Positions 1 through 14,127 are shown, counted from the first letter of the stretch. The stretch: DNA of 64,000 nucleotides from Leptodactylus fallax (GCA_947044405.1 CAMRHE010000323.1:170001-234000); one strand, 5' to 3'. Made by a program: numbers and translations. The notes: generated by a model from the letters alone, not told the origin.

Positions 1-250
1 TATCCTAGTACAGGGATGGCCTTGGCAGGAAATCTCATTACATGGCTAAAGTTTTTGTTCTAAAGTTTTGCAAAAAAAAAAAAAAAAAGTTTGTGCACCC
101 CCCCCCCCAGTGCTGACCCCCACCTAGAGGAAATTAGGTGGTGACAACATATGTGTATTGCCTGATTTGCAAATGGTTACAATTATGCTAATTGAATAGA
201 GGGAGGGTTTTCTTTTTTTTCAGCCAAGTCAAGGAAATCTTTGAATGAGA
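1..250. other. 5' flank of HAS2, no gene
   Basis: This stretch lies upstream of the proposed HAS2 promoter. It contains a poly-A run (about 71-88) followed by a poly-C run (about 99-109), and an octamer-like ATTTGCAAAT motif at about 165-174 that resembles POU-factor sites. No coding potential is visible. Any regulatory role for the octamer-like site is inference. Confidence 0.4.
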
Positions 251-284
251 GATTTTTTTTTTTCTTCTTCACAAGGCAAGAAAG

Positions 285-345
285 TCCCCACCTCCCCCTG
301 GTCCCTCCGCCCCTATTAAAGTCAGGATCACCACCAGCTTTTGCA
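285..345 (+). promoter_or_regulatory. Candidate HAS2 core promoter
   Basis: A pyrimidine/GC-box-like segment (CCTCCCCCTGG, then CCCTCCGCCCC) is followed by a TATA-like CTATTAAAG at about 313-321. Mammalian HAS2 is known to have Sp1-type sites just upstream of its start, and this layout fits. The transcription start is inferred at about 340-350. Support is positional: it is the only promoter-like segment upstream of a good splice donor at the expected distance from the first coding exon. No transcript evidence is available here. Confidence 0.4.
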
Positions 346-824
346 CTGGTTTTAAAGACCCCCTTAACTTGAAGGAGGAAGAAAGCCTACAGAGCAAAGA
401 GAGAGCAAGGGGGGAAACGTCAAAAGCACGTCTGGAAAAAATTACAAGACAGAGACATTTGCTTAAAGAGGAGTCCAGAGTAGAGTAAGACTCACACTGA
501 TGCTGCAGCACATCTGGCCTGCCCACTTGTATGTGCCCTGCCAGGCTCTCCCTCTCCCAGCACTGGCCAATGACACCATCAGATCCTCGATTTCTACTTA
601 GTCTAGATAGAATTTTTTATATTTTTTTATAGAAGTTGGACCCAAGTGGAGACATCTAATTTTTTTAATATTTTTACCACTTACTTGCTTCTTGAAGTGG
701 TTTGCATCTGTTTTATTGCTGCCTCAACATTGCAGACCAAAGCTCTTCTCTTACTATTACCTCAGTGTTGGAAACTGAAGACCACACATCAGGCTGCAGC
801 CTACAGGACCCTGGCATTCTCAAG
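345..824 (+). other. HAS2: Probable HAS2 non-coding exon 1 (5' UTR)
   Basis: Vertebrate HAS2 has a separate, untranslated first exon far upstream of the exon that carries the ATG. This segment begins just after a TATA-like motif and ends at a strong splice donor (CAAG|GTAAAC, donor GT at 825-826). It contains several short upstream ORFs but no long frame. It lies 12.7 kb from the acceptor at 13499-13500. In mammals an antisense RNA (HAS2-AS1) overlaps this exon, but nothing here allows that to be called. The 5' boundary is uncertain by tens of bases. Confidence 0.45.
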
Positions 825-861
825 GTAAACTCCTGCAAACTTCTCGCAACATTCTAAAGAT

Positions 862-1383
862 GCTTGCAATGAATGGGTTAAACTGCTGCTGGGCTCCAAG
901 CCTCGGGGAAGGGGTTGTCAGGGCATGCTGAGATTTGTAGTTCCATGCTGTTTTGAATGAAGGGTTAACCTGCTGAGCTCCAAGCCTCAGGATGCCCTGG
1001 AAGGGGTTGTGTGGGGATGCTGAGATTTGTAGTTCCATGCTGTTCTGAAGGAAGGGTTAACCTGCTGAGCTTCAATGCTCGGGATGCACGTGGAAAGGGT
1101 TGCCAGGGCATGCTGAATCTTGTAGTTCTAGAGTTTTGCATGAATGGTTAGACTGCTGCTGAGCTTCAGTAAGGGTTGTCAGGGGATGCTAGGACTTGTA
1201 GTTCATCCTGACCCGAATGAATGGTTAAACTGCAGAGCTTCAAGCCTCAGGATGCACCGGAAAGGGTTGTCAGAGCATGCTGGTACTAGTAGTTCTAGGC
1301 TGCTCTGAATAAATGGTTAAACTGCTGAGCTTCTGGATGCACTGGAAAGGGTTGCCAGGGCATGCTGAGGCTTGTAGTTCTAT
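862..1383. repeat. Minisatellite, about 75-95 bp unit, six copies, with ZNF143/Staf-like motifs
   Basis: Six imperfect tandem units share the order GGTTAA-CTGCTGAGCTTC-AAGCCTC-GGATGC-GGAAAGGGTTG-CAGGGCATGCTGAG-TTGTAGTTC. The shared GCATGCTG...TTGTAGTTC block recurs at about 923, 1015, 1108, 1183, 1274 and 1359. Read on the minus strand, each block gives ACTACAA followed by CAGCAT or a near variant, resembling the long ZNF143/Staf binding site (ACTACAATTCCCAGCATGC). The array starts about 40 bp after the probable exon 1 donor, so it lies in proximal intron 1. Confidence 0.75.
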
Positions 1384-1789
1384 ATGTGTGGTGATATTAG
1401 ATGTACCCACTGTATTAACATAAACATGCCGTATAGGAAATGATACATTGTATATAGGTTCACACACCTTGGTAAAATCCATCCATTCATCGTATTCTAT
1501 GTCTCCTGTTCTAATTGGGGAGGGGGAGGGGGCTGAGTGGGCCACTTATAGCCTGCAGGGATAGAGGACTACGTGCCAGGGTCTTGTCTAAGTATGGGGG
1601 GTGTCAAGTCCAACCTCAGAGGTAATGACAAAAGGGCTTAGGATGATGTGACACAGACACCTCTATTGCAATGAATTGTAAATGCAGGGTGGGCTTTTGT
1701 CAGGGGGGATTGGTACCAGGGGCTTCACACCTCACCAGCTCTGCATTTCAAGGGAAGGAATGAGGTCTGTGTGGAGACATCTCAGCTTC
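1384..1789. other. Intron 1 sequence, nothing recognised
   Basis: No coding frame, RNA gene or clear repeat could be identified between the minisatellite and the ATACATTGTATC repeat field. Confidence 0.5.
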
Positions 1790-2475
1790 TGACAAGATAC
1801 ATTGTATCAGGATAGCCTGACTTCTATTATTGTCATACAGTGTAACAGGCATGGCTCTAATCTACAGCACATGGTGGAGCATTTTGGAAACATCCTTGCT
1901 CTGCAAAGATACATTGTATCCTACACTCCACCCTTACTGAATACAATGTATCATTAGCTATAGGATACAATGTGTCAGACATGTATGATCTGTTTGATGC
2001 ATCCCAAGTTACTTTGCATCATGTGTATATAAACTGTTAGATACATCCTGGGATACCTGGCATGAAGCATGTATGGATTGTTGGATACACCTAGGCTATA
2101 GTGTATCAAACATGGATGAATTGCTGAAGACATTGTATCCAATATATACATATGCATGATTGTTGGTTACATGATCCTAGGCGTGATTGTTGGATAACTT
2201 GCAGGATACATTGTATAAAGCATCTATAATCTGTTGGATACATAACATGGAGTATGTAGTATGTCAGCCATGCATCTTGGGATACACTGTATCCCACACG
2301 CATGAGCTATTGGATACATCCTTCCTCTGTTAGAATACAGTAAGCATCACAGGCTTCTGCAGATGTTTCTACAGTCCCTTGTCATGTTCTCCAGTCTCAT
2401 GTATCACATGGCTTACAAAGTTGGATACATCCCCACTTTGGCTGAGATACATTTCTCATCCAGCATATTAGAATT
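1790..2475. repeat. Degenerate repeat field based on GATACATTGTATC
   Basis: The palindromic 13-mer GATACATTGTATC occurs at 1796-1808 and 1908-1920. Close variants recur at about 1940, 1963, 2126, 2199 and 2281 (for example ATACAATGTATC, GGATACATTGTATA, GATACACTGTATCC). Between them are looser units built on CATGTATGATCTGTTGGATACATCC. The spacing is roughly 30-90 bp, which suggests an old, diverged tandem array. Short reading frames across it are by-products of the repeat. Confidence 0.6.
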
Positions 2476-3403
2476 CTGCAGATGTTGCTACAATTCCATG
2501 TCATGCTCTGTAGTTTTGCTCTGAAACGTGGCAGATGTTGTACCCACTTTAATCCAGACTATTTCATGTTGACCAGGGTGAGGTTATTGGCAGATACTCC
2601 ACATCTTAGATAGCCACACTGTATTAGAAAACCACATGGATGATCCCTCCCTGCTTGGGCTCAGAACCAGCACTGTGCTGGAAGCAATAGTAGTAAGGCT
2701 ATTCCATACTATGGGAAGGACAGAGCAGCACATGGGCTGCGGACCATACAATGGGATGGCCTGGATGGCTAGATGTGCATTTGGTTGTATGGAGTCAGCA
2801 GTTTGCTCCTTGCTGTTTGCTCAGCTCAGCAATGAGTTGGGCCATTTCATCCTGAAATTCACTGTACACAGAGCCCAGTGTATGAGAGTTGGCTCCGCTC
2901 CGGCATTGCAAGTAATGAAGTTGCCTCTTGTACTCCCTGATCCGTGAGATCTATGTGGGGGAATACCTTTGACGTCAGGGGGGTGTAGACCATCCTAAGT
3001 GATGCAATGGCCTCCTACTTGGGATTGGATGGATGGATATAGGCTGGGGTTCCCTGTCCTTTATAAATCTGCAGCTGGAGGCAGAGATAATAGAGGGGCA
3101 TGGACAGTCTTACTATAGTGATGACAGCTCAGAGACTGCTGGGCCCTTCATCCTGGGGATGGCAGAGGAAGCTCTTATCTGGGCAGACATTTTCCATGAG
3201 GCTTTTGTTGGACATTTTCCTATGATGTGAAGGCGTCATGTTCACCTCCTCTGTTATCTGTCACTTGGCTAGGAATAGAACATGTCTGGCTCAATTCCTT
3301 CTATAGTCTTTAGGCAGAGAGAGTAGAAATGGAGCATCTGTGGACCATACTAGTGCAAGATATAGTGTTATAGTACATTGTGGATAGGGTTTCCCAACAT
3401 AGA
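2476..3403. other. Intron 1 sequence, nothing recognised
   Basis: Frames of 103 and 65 codons occur here, but neither resembles a known protein or has splice or initiation context. No repeat family was recognised. Confidence 0.45.
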
Positions 3404-3405
3404 CT

Positions 3406-3485
<80 letters not shown>

Positions 3486-3487
3486 TC
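3404..3487. repeat. (CTTT)n microsatellite
   Basis: About 20 uninterrupted TTTC/CTTT tetranucleotides run directly into the GATA-type array that follows. Confidence 0.95.
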
Positions 3488-3546
3488 CTTATCTATCATC
3501 TATCCCATATCTATCTATCTATTTATCTCATCTATCATCTATTTCA

Positions 3547-3579
<33 letters not shown>

Positions 3580-3735
3580 CATATCTTTTTATCTATCCGT
3601 CTATCTATCTCATATCTATCTATCTATCTATCTATGTATCTATCATCTATTTCTTTAGTTTTTTTCTCTATATCTACAGTATTTACCTGTTCTATCTGTT
3701 ATTTCCTTCCTTCCATATGTCATCTATCTATCTCA

Positions 3736-3776
<41 letters not shown>

Positions 3777-3913
3777 CATATCTATCTATCTATCTATCTA
3801 TCTATCTCCTATCTATATATCTCTTCTATCTATATATCTCATATCTATCTATCTATCTCATCTATCTATCTCATCTATCTATCTATCTATCTCATATCTA
3901 TCTATCTATCTCA

Positions 3914-3943
<30 letters not shown>
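3488..3943. repeat. (TATC/GATA)n microsatellite, interrupted
   Basis: About 450 bp of TATC tetranucleotides are interrupted by CATA/CTCA variants and by a short non-repeat segment near 3655-3720. On the minus strand this is a GATA array of the Bkm type. The 195-aa and 92-aa frames over it, rich in Ile/Ser/Tyr/Leu, are translation artefacts of the repeat. Confidence 0.95.
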
Positions 3944-3944
<1 letters not shown>

Positions 3945-4277
3945 TACAACAACTCATCACCATGAGACAATGCATTATCTTTACCAACAAAAAGTGTTTA
4001 ATACCAAATTCAGCTCGGCTACATTAATATATTTACACGGCAAAATATCCATCTTAGGTCTATTCATGGTGAACAGTTCAGTGACTTACAATGCTTAAAG
4101 AAACAGTTCAGTAACAATTTCAGTCTGCTACATCCATACATATTGGAAAATATTTGTGCTGTGAATTAACCTGCTTATTAATGTCAATGGTCAACACCTT
4201 CTGGGCCATTGCTAATATGTTACCACCCAAACCCAATAGTTTATGGTGTGCCCAGAATTAACACTATGTAGTTTATT
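3944..4277. other. Intron 1 sequence between two microsatellites
   Basis: Unique-looking AT-rich sequence. No feature was recognised. Confidence 0.4.
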
Positions 4278-4452
4278 TAGTATTACTACAACTTCTACTA
4301 CTATTACTAGTACTAATACTACTGCCACTACTTTTACTAGTTCTACTACTATTACTGCTACTAGTTCTACCACTACTCCTACTAATCCCACTACTACTCC
4401 CATTATTACTGCTGCTACTACTCCTACAACTACCATTACTATTCCCACTATT
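4278..4452. repeat. Imperfect (ACT)n trinucleotide repeat
   Basis: About 58 units of ACT with ATT, CCT, GCT and CCA variants. It gives low-complexity Thr/Ser or Val frames on both strands, which are not genes. Confidence 0.9.
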
Positions 4453-5365
4453 GAATAGGGCATAGTCATAGTATGGACCGTGATCAAATATTTAGCATTG
4501 TCATGATTGCCAAACCACAATATCCAGCCAACTCCCCTAGTGGTCATTTGGAGAACAACAGTTTCGAGGGTGGTCTATGTCAATCCATGGGGACTATATG
4601 GTAGCTTATTATTTTTATTTCAGTTTTTAATTCCTTTTTTTTATTTTGGAAAAGGAAATGTTCTACATTTTTCAGCAATGGGAAACTTATTAAACAGCCC
4701 GCAATGACATTTTCTATAATTTTCCCATGCAAGCAACACTAGTAATGTATTACATGTTGCATCTTCTAAACCCAGTTGTATAAACCTCTTTATAACCAAG
4801 AAGGACAGAGTGTGTCAAGTCAACATATTCTCTTTATTACCAGTATTGGACACAAGTATCAGGTGCAGATGTAGCAGGATTGAGTGTGTCAGGGATGTTG
4901 TACCATGCCGTACATAGATAGATATCCTACTGTATATAGAGTACATGCATTCTCATTCTACTTTTTGGGGTCACCACTGCGACTTATATCAACTTTTGTT
5001 GACAGGTTTACATGCCGACCCTAGCCCGCAATGAAACACATGTTGGAGCTGCAGATGAGTCAGACAACATATGGCCAACAAAGGCCGACACCTCTTGACT
5101 GTCACGTTCTCCACATGTCCTCCTTGAACTGGGAAACACTTTCACTTGTCAGTGGTGGTCATTAATGGTTGTTTTACAGCAAGCCATTGAAGTCATTACG
5201 TCTGTGTGGTCCATAGCTTGGTATACAAGAGTATTCTACAAATATCACCAGACAGCTAGGGCTATCAATATCGCGGGCCAAGTACATGATGTCATCTGTA
5301 GAGCTTGCTTTTGGGCAGTACAGTCAGCTGACCTGCGATTTTCGAAAGGAACAGTCAACTAAGAG
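4453..5365. other. Intron 1 sequence, nothing recognised
   Basis: No gene or clear repeat is visible. A short TA-rich track (about 5366-5394) follows and provided the TA target of the adjacent Tc1 element. Confidence 0.4.
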
Positions 5366-5394
5366 ATATATGTATACATATATATATATGTATA

Positions 5395-7031
<1,637 letters not shown>

Positions 7032-7074
<43 letters not shown>
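7032..7074. repeat. (TA)n microsatellite
   Basis: About 20 TA dinucleotides lie immediately right of Tc1 copy 1. With the TATATG-rich track on the left flank, this shows that the element landed inside a TA-rich repeat. Confidence 0.9.
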
Positions 7075-7075
<1 letters not shown>

Positions 7076-10000
7076 CTGTTCTGACTCTTCCCAACAGATG
7101 ATGTCAGAGGAAAGAAGGGTCGGGCATGTTGAATTTCTACATGACCAATCCTTTTCATGGGATTTAAGTCATCATCATGGGTATTTACCCTCTTCATTAC
7201 TTTACTCTTCCCACTTCCCATACTCAGCCGGGAATCAGGAGGAATGTGTATGGACACCTTTAGAGTAGTCATGCATGAGCACAAACCTCTATAAAATTGA
7301 TGGTCATTGAGGTACATGCTATAAGATAGCCAGCCAGGATCAGCTATGACATCTCACCACTCTTGGTCTCATTCATTATGCAACTCAAGCCTTGAAGATC
7401 CATCCATGACCAAATTATGACCAAAACGACCCATATATGTTTTACCTCACTGGCTTTCATCGTAGCAGAATGAGAGGACACCATGAAGTAGGTTTCAATC
7501 AACGAATATTACATGCGTGAACCCTACACACACCTAAACCTTTGCCGATAACATAGCTTGACCTTGAAGATCCTTCCATGACCATATTGTGGTCAGATTG
7601 CCCCATCCATGTCTTATGTCATTGACCATCGCAATGGGGGAACACAACAAAGTAGCTTCGAATCCATAAATATTAGATGCTTAACACTCAAAGAAGCCTC
7701 ATCATGTAGACAGGCCATAGACTATTTATCGATGGTGGCTTTGGCTGCAGTCGTTGACTACCGGATAAGCCATGTCCACAATGTTTACATCTATTTCTTT
7801 CTCGTCTCTATTGGGCAGTTCCTTTTCTCTTCCCAGACCTTTCAATTTTAATCTTAATTCCATAATTCCTGGCCTCTATAACACTTGGCAGGCAAAGGAT
7901 CTATGGGACCATTGCAGACATGATATAATTTTCCACAGCGAGATTGTGCATGTATCCAACCACACGGGCTCTGGTGGGTAATCAAGTTAGTTCTACATTC
8001 TTTATATTAATCCATCCCTTCCTATTTATTTTATGTGCTTACGTTCTACAAGGATTATCACTTAACCTCTTTCACTCAAGACAGTGCAGCATTGTTTCAT
8101 ACCAGGAGAACCAAAAAAATTTGATGTTTTAGCTCTGCCTGTACACATGTATCTGGTTAGAGGTCTAAAGTGGTCATATACATTAGTCTAAAGATGATAA
8201 AAATGAACAGTTTCAACCAAAACAAAACCGTCATTCGTCGGGTGAAATTTAACCTTTCAACAGACTTTGCATAAGTCAGTAGTACGGTGTGTACATCGGG
8301 AGTAACACAATTTCTAGTCAATATTTGACATATCTTTTTGCATTTTTCTGTCTTTGCTTTTCAGTTCTCACTGTGCTGGTGGTCTGCTGCAGACCTTTAA
8401 CAGATAGTAGAGGAGAATCTGCTTTGTAACGCTCTCTTAGAAGCAGGATAATGGAGGACATTATAGAAGTACTGACCTGTATGATGTAAAAGTACTTGGG
8501 ATGAGATAGAAACTTCTTATTTAGCTCTAGCAGCCTCTGTCCTTGTGTCACTATTCTCACTCTTTTCCTTCTCACTTCGCCCCCATCTATAGACATCTAT
8601 GTAAACTGATACTTCTGTGAGATGCAGTCTGTCTTGCTCTTGCAAGACAGATTGAACCGATTAGTGAATGTCAGTTTAGGAGGGAGGAGCAGGCAGGGAA
8701 AGAGTCTGATAGGTGGAAAAAGAGGATATATATCAAAAGGTTTTTCATATTTGCTTGTACTATTGATTTATGTAAAGTTTTTTGATACACTGTCGTCATC
8801 TAGAAAGAAGTCAGCCATGTTTGAACCAAAAATGATATGTATGGTGCAGTCGGATGTTACATAAACTATCTCAGAATGTTTCCAGAAGAAATTTATTGAC
8901 TATTATGGCCAATATTGACTAAAAAGTGCATGGCTACGTCAGAATATTAGTTCACCAGACAATTGTTCATTTGACATATACTTCTACCTAATGTATATGG
9001 CAACCTTAGGTTAGGACAAGAAATTCAAGGCATTTCAAGGGTGTGGATAGAAAAGTGTGGACTCCATGACCAAGAGCAAAAAAGCTCTTCCCTGGTGGTG
9101 GCTTACGCTAATACATACTTCTGACCTGGGATAGGAGAGTCCTCCATGCATCAGCTGACCAACTTCTTCTCTGCTTTATCGAAGAGGGATGCGACCCTTG
9201 GCTCGGTTCCTTCTTTATTAAGTAGGAGTATGAGTTGAATACAAGAACATCTTAAAGGACTACACCCTTGAGATGTTCTAAATTCTAGATCTTCATGATA
9301 TATTCAGAGATATCCTTATGAGATAAACTAGCACTTCTAAGATGTCCATATTTACAAAGATCTTAACTCCTCATTGGGCCTGACGATTAGGACTCGAATC
9401 GCACGAGAAGTCTCAAAATCATTGTAATTCTTGAAATATTACTTCTAGAAATGGTTTCTTACAATCAGAATATTTTTTCAATGACAAACTGGGTTTCTTT
9501 AATATAAATGAATAGAGGTTAATTGTTGAGTCTGCGCCGAGACCTACACAGTTTACGAGGTCGTTTTCACAAGGTTGGTGGCAACATCAACGCACGGGTG
9601 TTTTTCCATGATCATGAGGTAATGGTCTGGGCCCCATCAACATTTTCTTTGATTTAGGTAACTATTACACCTGAATTACAGCTCCCCGAGGGGTTGACAT
9701 GTAACTTCCATATGTTCCACAATAGCAACTTATCTAATGATACATATTACGAGGCATATTTAGTTTACAGGAGCCTGGGAAGGCTTGACGACCACTGTTG
9801 GAGATGTTGTGGAGACCATATTGGAAAAAATTCTATCAAGGAATGGCTTGATGAAATTTTTATAACTCAAGGAATCATATATCCTGTCCCTTTCTGGGTC
9901 TTTATAGGTTTTTAGGCCGTCAATATCATATTGTTGGCCTAAAAACCTTTACTGATCAGCTGTTTGAAAAAGTCATGAGATTTGGGTTAGTGCTTCAGCA

Positions 10001-13000
10001 TCTTCACTGCTTACATACAACAGCACCGTAAATTGTATAGAGGCTGTACATGGTATTGCAGCTCAATCCCATTCATTCAAAAGGGTCTGAGCTGCAGCAT
10101 GGTCATGTGACCATTGAATATGACACCAGTGGTGGAGAAGAGGAAGCATAACCAAACACAGCAGCCATCAAAGCTGATCAGCACGGGTGCTGGGTGCCAA
10201 ACCTACATCAATCTGAAATTGATGATCTATCCTTTCATTGTCCAGTACAACCCACCAAAAGTTCATGATTTATCTGCTTTTACTTTTAAAGTATGTGTCT
10301 TGGCACATTGAAGAGTTGTCCCCAACCAATCAAGATCCAGTGTTTGAATCGGATGGTGGTCACATGTGCACTACCAATCCATTTGATTAGGGGCTGAGCT
10401 GCAATACCACACCCAATCTGTGGACAGCTGTGGCGCTGTTTTGGAAACTAGCCATGTTATTTCTAACAATGTGCGATTCATCACTGTGGACAAGTGAACT
10501 CCATTTATTCTATTTTTCTGTGTTTTCACACAAATGTGGTCTGACTAGAGACTGTGTTTCACAACATAACACGCCACACCTCTGTTAATTACATTATATT
10601 AGCATGTGGCACCCCAGCGTCTCTGATGAATGACCCTGCCCAGCGCTCATGTTTACTATAGCCATACCTTTGATATACATTGGGCACTTTCCATAACAGG
10701 GGCAGGTCTTGTTGCTGCTTCGTTCTTTTTCCCAGGATTACAGTTTGTCCTGAAAGGCTATTTTGTCATATTCTATGAAAGTACAGGCCCTTTTTTGTGA
10801 AAAAAACATGTGCTACTTGAGGTAAATTCATCACATTCCAGTAACACAGTAAGGCCTTTAAATATCCTGGCTTTCTGCACAGAACAAGTCATATGTGTAC
10901 GGTTCCTTCTTCTCAGTCCGTAGGAAGACTTCTGTAATTTACTGTAGTGAGCAGCTGCAACATACGGCTACAAAAACTCCACCAAAGAGGAAAAAAATAA
11001 TATTTGTGCTATGAGACACCCTGCCCCAGATACTTCATTGGTGCCTTCAAGAGTTTTTGGTGGCTTTACGAATGTCTTCTACTTGTGTGGATAGAAGGTC
11101 CCGCAGATATCACTGGGCTTTCTTTCGTCTTTCTGACCTAGGGACATCACTTGTCTACCTGTGGTCATCATGTATCGATAGGGCATAGCCTAATTTGTCC
11201 AAAGGAACATGTTTACGTTGGTCATGTGGCACATTTCATGGTAATATCTCTATATCTTACTTGTCACCTTGTAAACACTTCAAATCTTAAAATTGCCCAT
11301 ATAAATTAGGTTTATGTTGTTTGGCCATTTCAATGAGCTTGGCCAATGAACTGATGGCTATGGGGACTTATTGACAATCCACTGTAAGGTGCTGGTGAAA
11401 CATGGATTGGACATATAAATTTTTTATCACTTCCAATACTTTTTTCCCCAAGGAGATAAGATAAGATACGCTGATGGTCATCGACCGGCGGCTGTTCTTC
11501 CTGACACCCTTATACATACATATGTTGTCCTTGAGGAGTGTGGACCATTCTGGTGGTGGCTTGCCATCTCCGAGAACAAAAAGATAGCTATATTCCTTTT
11601 TTATAGGTCCTTCTTATTCATGACATCGGTTTTGGGGGATTCGGGACACCCCTATAGATAATAGATGGATAGCAGCCCCAATCGATTGGTTTGGCCAACA
11701 TCAATCTAGATGGCCACTCTTACTCCCTTAATAATTGGCTCTTATATACACGGAGGTCGGAAGAGCTAGTAGTCATTTGGGAAGTTGAGGAAACCATAAA
11801 GATCCCAGAGCTACTGAAAGTATTAGACCATAATTTCTTTGGAGTCCCAAGTGAGGAACTTTAAAGAAATCATATATGAAGAGTTAATACTAATATAAGA
11901 TGTAGCAAATTGTAATACAGGATGAACTTTAATTCAGGAAAATCTTAAATTCTTCCAATTCGAGCCACGTGACAGGTTTCTTAAATATGCGTTGACGTTT
12001 CTCTCTTCCTGCATTCAAATGACTTCAGCATGTGCTCCGAGCTGGAAGGAGTCGTCTTAAGTCAAGGCTAATCCTACGATGGACATTGTAACACTGGAAT
12101 CAGCCTGTGTCTAAGTAATGTTTGGGCTGGTTCTAGCTGTACAGGAAAGGCAGAATTTGCAGTTGCATGATGTAACAGGGTGGTGTTCCAGAATCCAGCT
12201 GAGGCCAAGAGATGATGTGAGGGGAGAGAAATCAGAGCATGCTCAACTGGCTGATAAAATACAAAGGGAAGAAAGGCCAGAGGCGGCTTATCATACCGTT
12301 CCCAGGACTTCAATCTTTACCCATGAATAAAAACAACCTGGCACCTAAACTCGTAATCTGGGCTGTCCCGGGGTTCTTGAGAGGGGTGGAAAGAACTGCC
12401 TATAAGATCTGTGCCGTTAAGTCAGCACCTTCTACATGGAGGCTACGCCCAATTTTAGCAACTATAATGGTAATTTATTGAAAACTAGAACATGCTGACT
12501 TGTAAAGGAAGGTCAGATGGACATGTACCAACCACAGGCGTTACTTGAAGTTCCTGAGTCCTAATTTAAATTCTGTCCCAGGGTCCTATGAAACATTCCT
12601 ACGCTAATGTTGACCATATCAAAGATACAAAGAGGCTATTTTTGTTTTTCCAGTACTAAGGCGTTACTAGAACTTTGTTTTCCTATCTATTATAACTATG
12701 GGTATACAGTAAATCTGGTCATATAGTAGTATCTTTCTGGCTTCCATAACTAGAATAAGACCACTGTTGGGCATAGGTATTACCAAAAACTTGATGTGGT
12801 GATGTGGCATATTGGATGTTTTTGGTTGTTCATAGTCTTTGTTTTTCCGTGATGAACGAAAGAACAGAACCATTTGTAGTTATTGGGTCTCTCCCATTAA
12901 CCGAGATTGTCCTCCTCTGGGTCATCTTAGGTTTCTATGTAGAAAACAGTTGAACTTGATGGACCTAATAAGTAATGTAACTATGTTATTGTCGTCACAA

Positions 13001-13500
13001 AATGGGCAGAAGCAGGTTCTACACTTGAAAGTGTCAAAACGCCCCAAAAATATAGTCTACAAACTTTGACTTAGATGGCGGTAACATCATACCTCATCCA
13101 TATGACCTTGGTCCACATGGGCGTAGACCTACACTGATCACCTAGTCGTTCATCGGTATTCCATTTTCTAGTGTACGACCAACGTATCTAAGAGCTTTCT
13201 GATATGCCATAATCAGTGGGTTTGGTCAACTTTTCTCTTATGGGTATGGGGGTCCTAAGTTGATTCTAGACACTACCTAGCAGGGGTAGTGTCCCCAAGA
13301 ACCAAAGGATCAGGCATATAAAATTGAACATGCCCTATACTTCTTTTCCCCAATGTCAAAAATAAGAAATTGGTGGATATGGCCAACTCTTATATGTATC
13401 AACTCCTTTACTTCTGGGCATGTTGATTGATATTAGATGTCAAATGTGACGTAATATTCCAGATGTGTCACTAACACGTTCTAAATTTTTGTCTTTTCAG
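7075..13500. other. Remainder of HAS2 intron 1, no gene recognised
   Basis: About 6.4 kb without a supported gene. Fragments of interspersed families are present: a CATGTTGAA...CCATACAC-type repeat near 7100-7270, a CTGAGCTGCAATACCAC-type repeat near 10050-10120 and 10385-10440, and a GGCCNTCAATATCA-type fragment near 9910-9960. The intron ends with a pyrimidine-rich acceptor (TTTTTGTCTTTTCAG) directly before the HAS2 ATG. Confidence 0.6.
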
Positions 13501-14127
13501 ATGCATTGTGAACGATTTATATGTATCCTGAGAATAATTGGAACTACCCTCTTCGGAGTGTCCCTCTTACTAGGAATTTCAGCTGCTTATATTGTAGGGT
13601 ATCAGTTTATCCAAACGGACAACTACTACTTTTCTTTTGGACTATATGGTGCCATATTAGCACTACATCTCCTCATCCAAAGCCTCTTTGCTTATCTTGA
13701 GCACAGGAAGATGAAGAGATCTCTTGAAACCCCTATCAAACTGAATAAATCAGTTGCCCTATGTATTGCTGCCTATCAAGAGGACCCTGACTACTTACGA
13801 AAATGTTTACTGTCTGTGAAACGGTTGACCTATCCTGGAATGAAGATCATCATGGTCATTGATGGGAACTCTGATGATGACCTCTACATGATGGATATGT
13901 TTAGTGATATTATGGGGAACAATCAAAGTGCCACTTATGTCTGGAAAAATAACTTCCACGAGAAAGGTCCTGGGGAAACTGAAGAGTCGCACAAAGAGAG
14001 TATGCAACAAGTCACCCAGCTGGTTCTTAACAACAGATACGTGTGTATCATGCAAAAATGGGGAGGGAAACGTGAAGTGATGTACACGGCCTTCAAAGCT
14101 CTGGGGCTAAGCGTGGATTATGTGCAG
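13501..14127 (+). CDS. HAS2: HAS2 coding exon 2 (residues 1-209)
   Basis: Hyaluronan synthase 2 is a processive plasma-membrane glycosyltransferase. It alternately adds GlcNAc from UDP-GlcNAc and glucuronic acid from UDP-GlcA and extrudes hyaluronan to the matrix. This 627-bp exon starts at the ATG immediately after the acceptor AG and encodes MHCERFICILRIIGTT onward. Visible features are two N-terminal membrane segments (about residues 10-33 and 43-66), the cytosolic start of the GT2 domain (VALCIAAYQEDPDYL, about 85-99), the UDP-binding DGNSDDD (121-127), and the KWGGKRE segment (186-192). It ends SVDYVQ at the donor CAG|GTAGGT (GT at 14128). The frame stays open a little into both introns, so the uninterrupted reading frame overstates the exon. 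The sequence matches vertebrate HAS2, not HAS1 or HAS3, nearly residue for residue. Confidence 0.97.

Noticed and set aside
3378..3965. 195-codon frame on the plus strand
   Set aside because: It is a translation of the CTTT and TATC microsatellites (Ser/Phe/Leu then Ile/Tyr/Leu/Ser), with overlapping frames of the same kind.
4212..4547. 111-codon Val-rich frame on the minus strand and a Thr-rich frame on the plus strand
   Set aside because: Both are products of the imperfect ACT trinucleotide repeat.
8318..8596. 92-codon minus-strand frame in HAS2 intron 1
   Set aside because: No recognisable domain, no splice or promoter context. A frame of this length is expected by chance in this much DNA.
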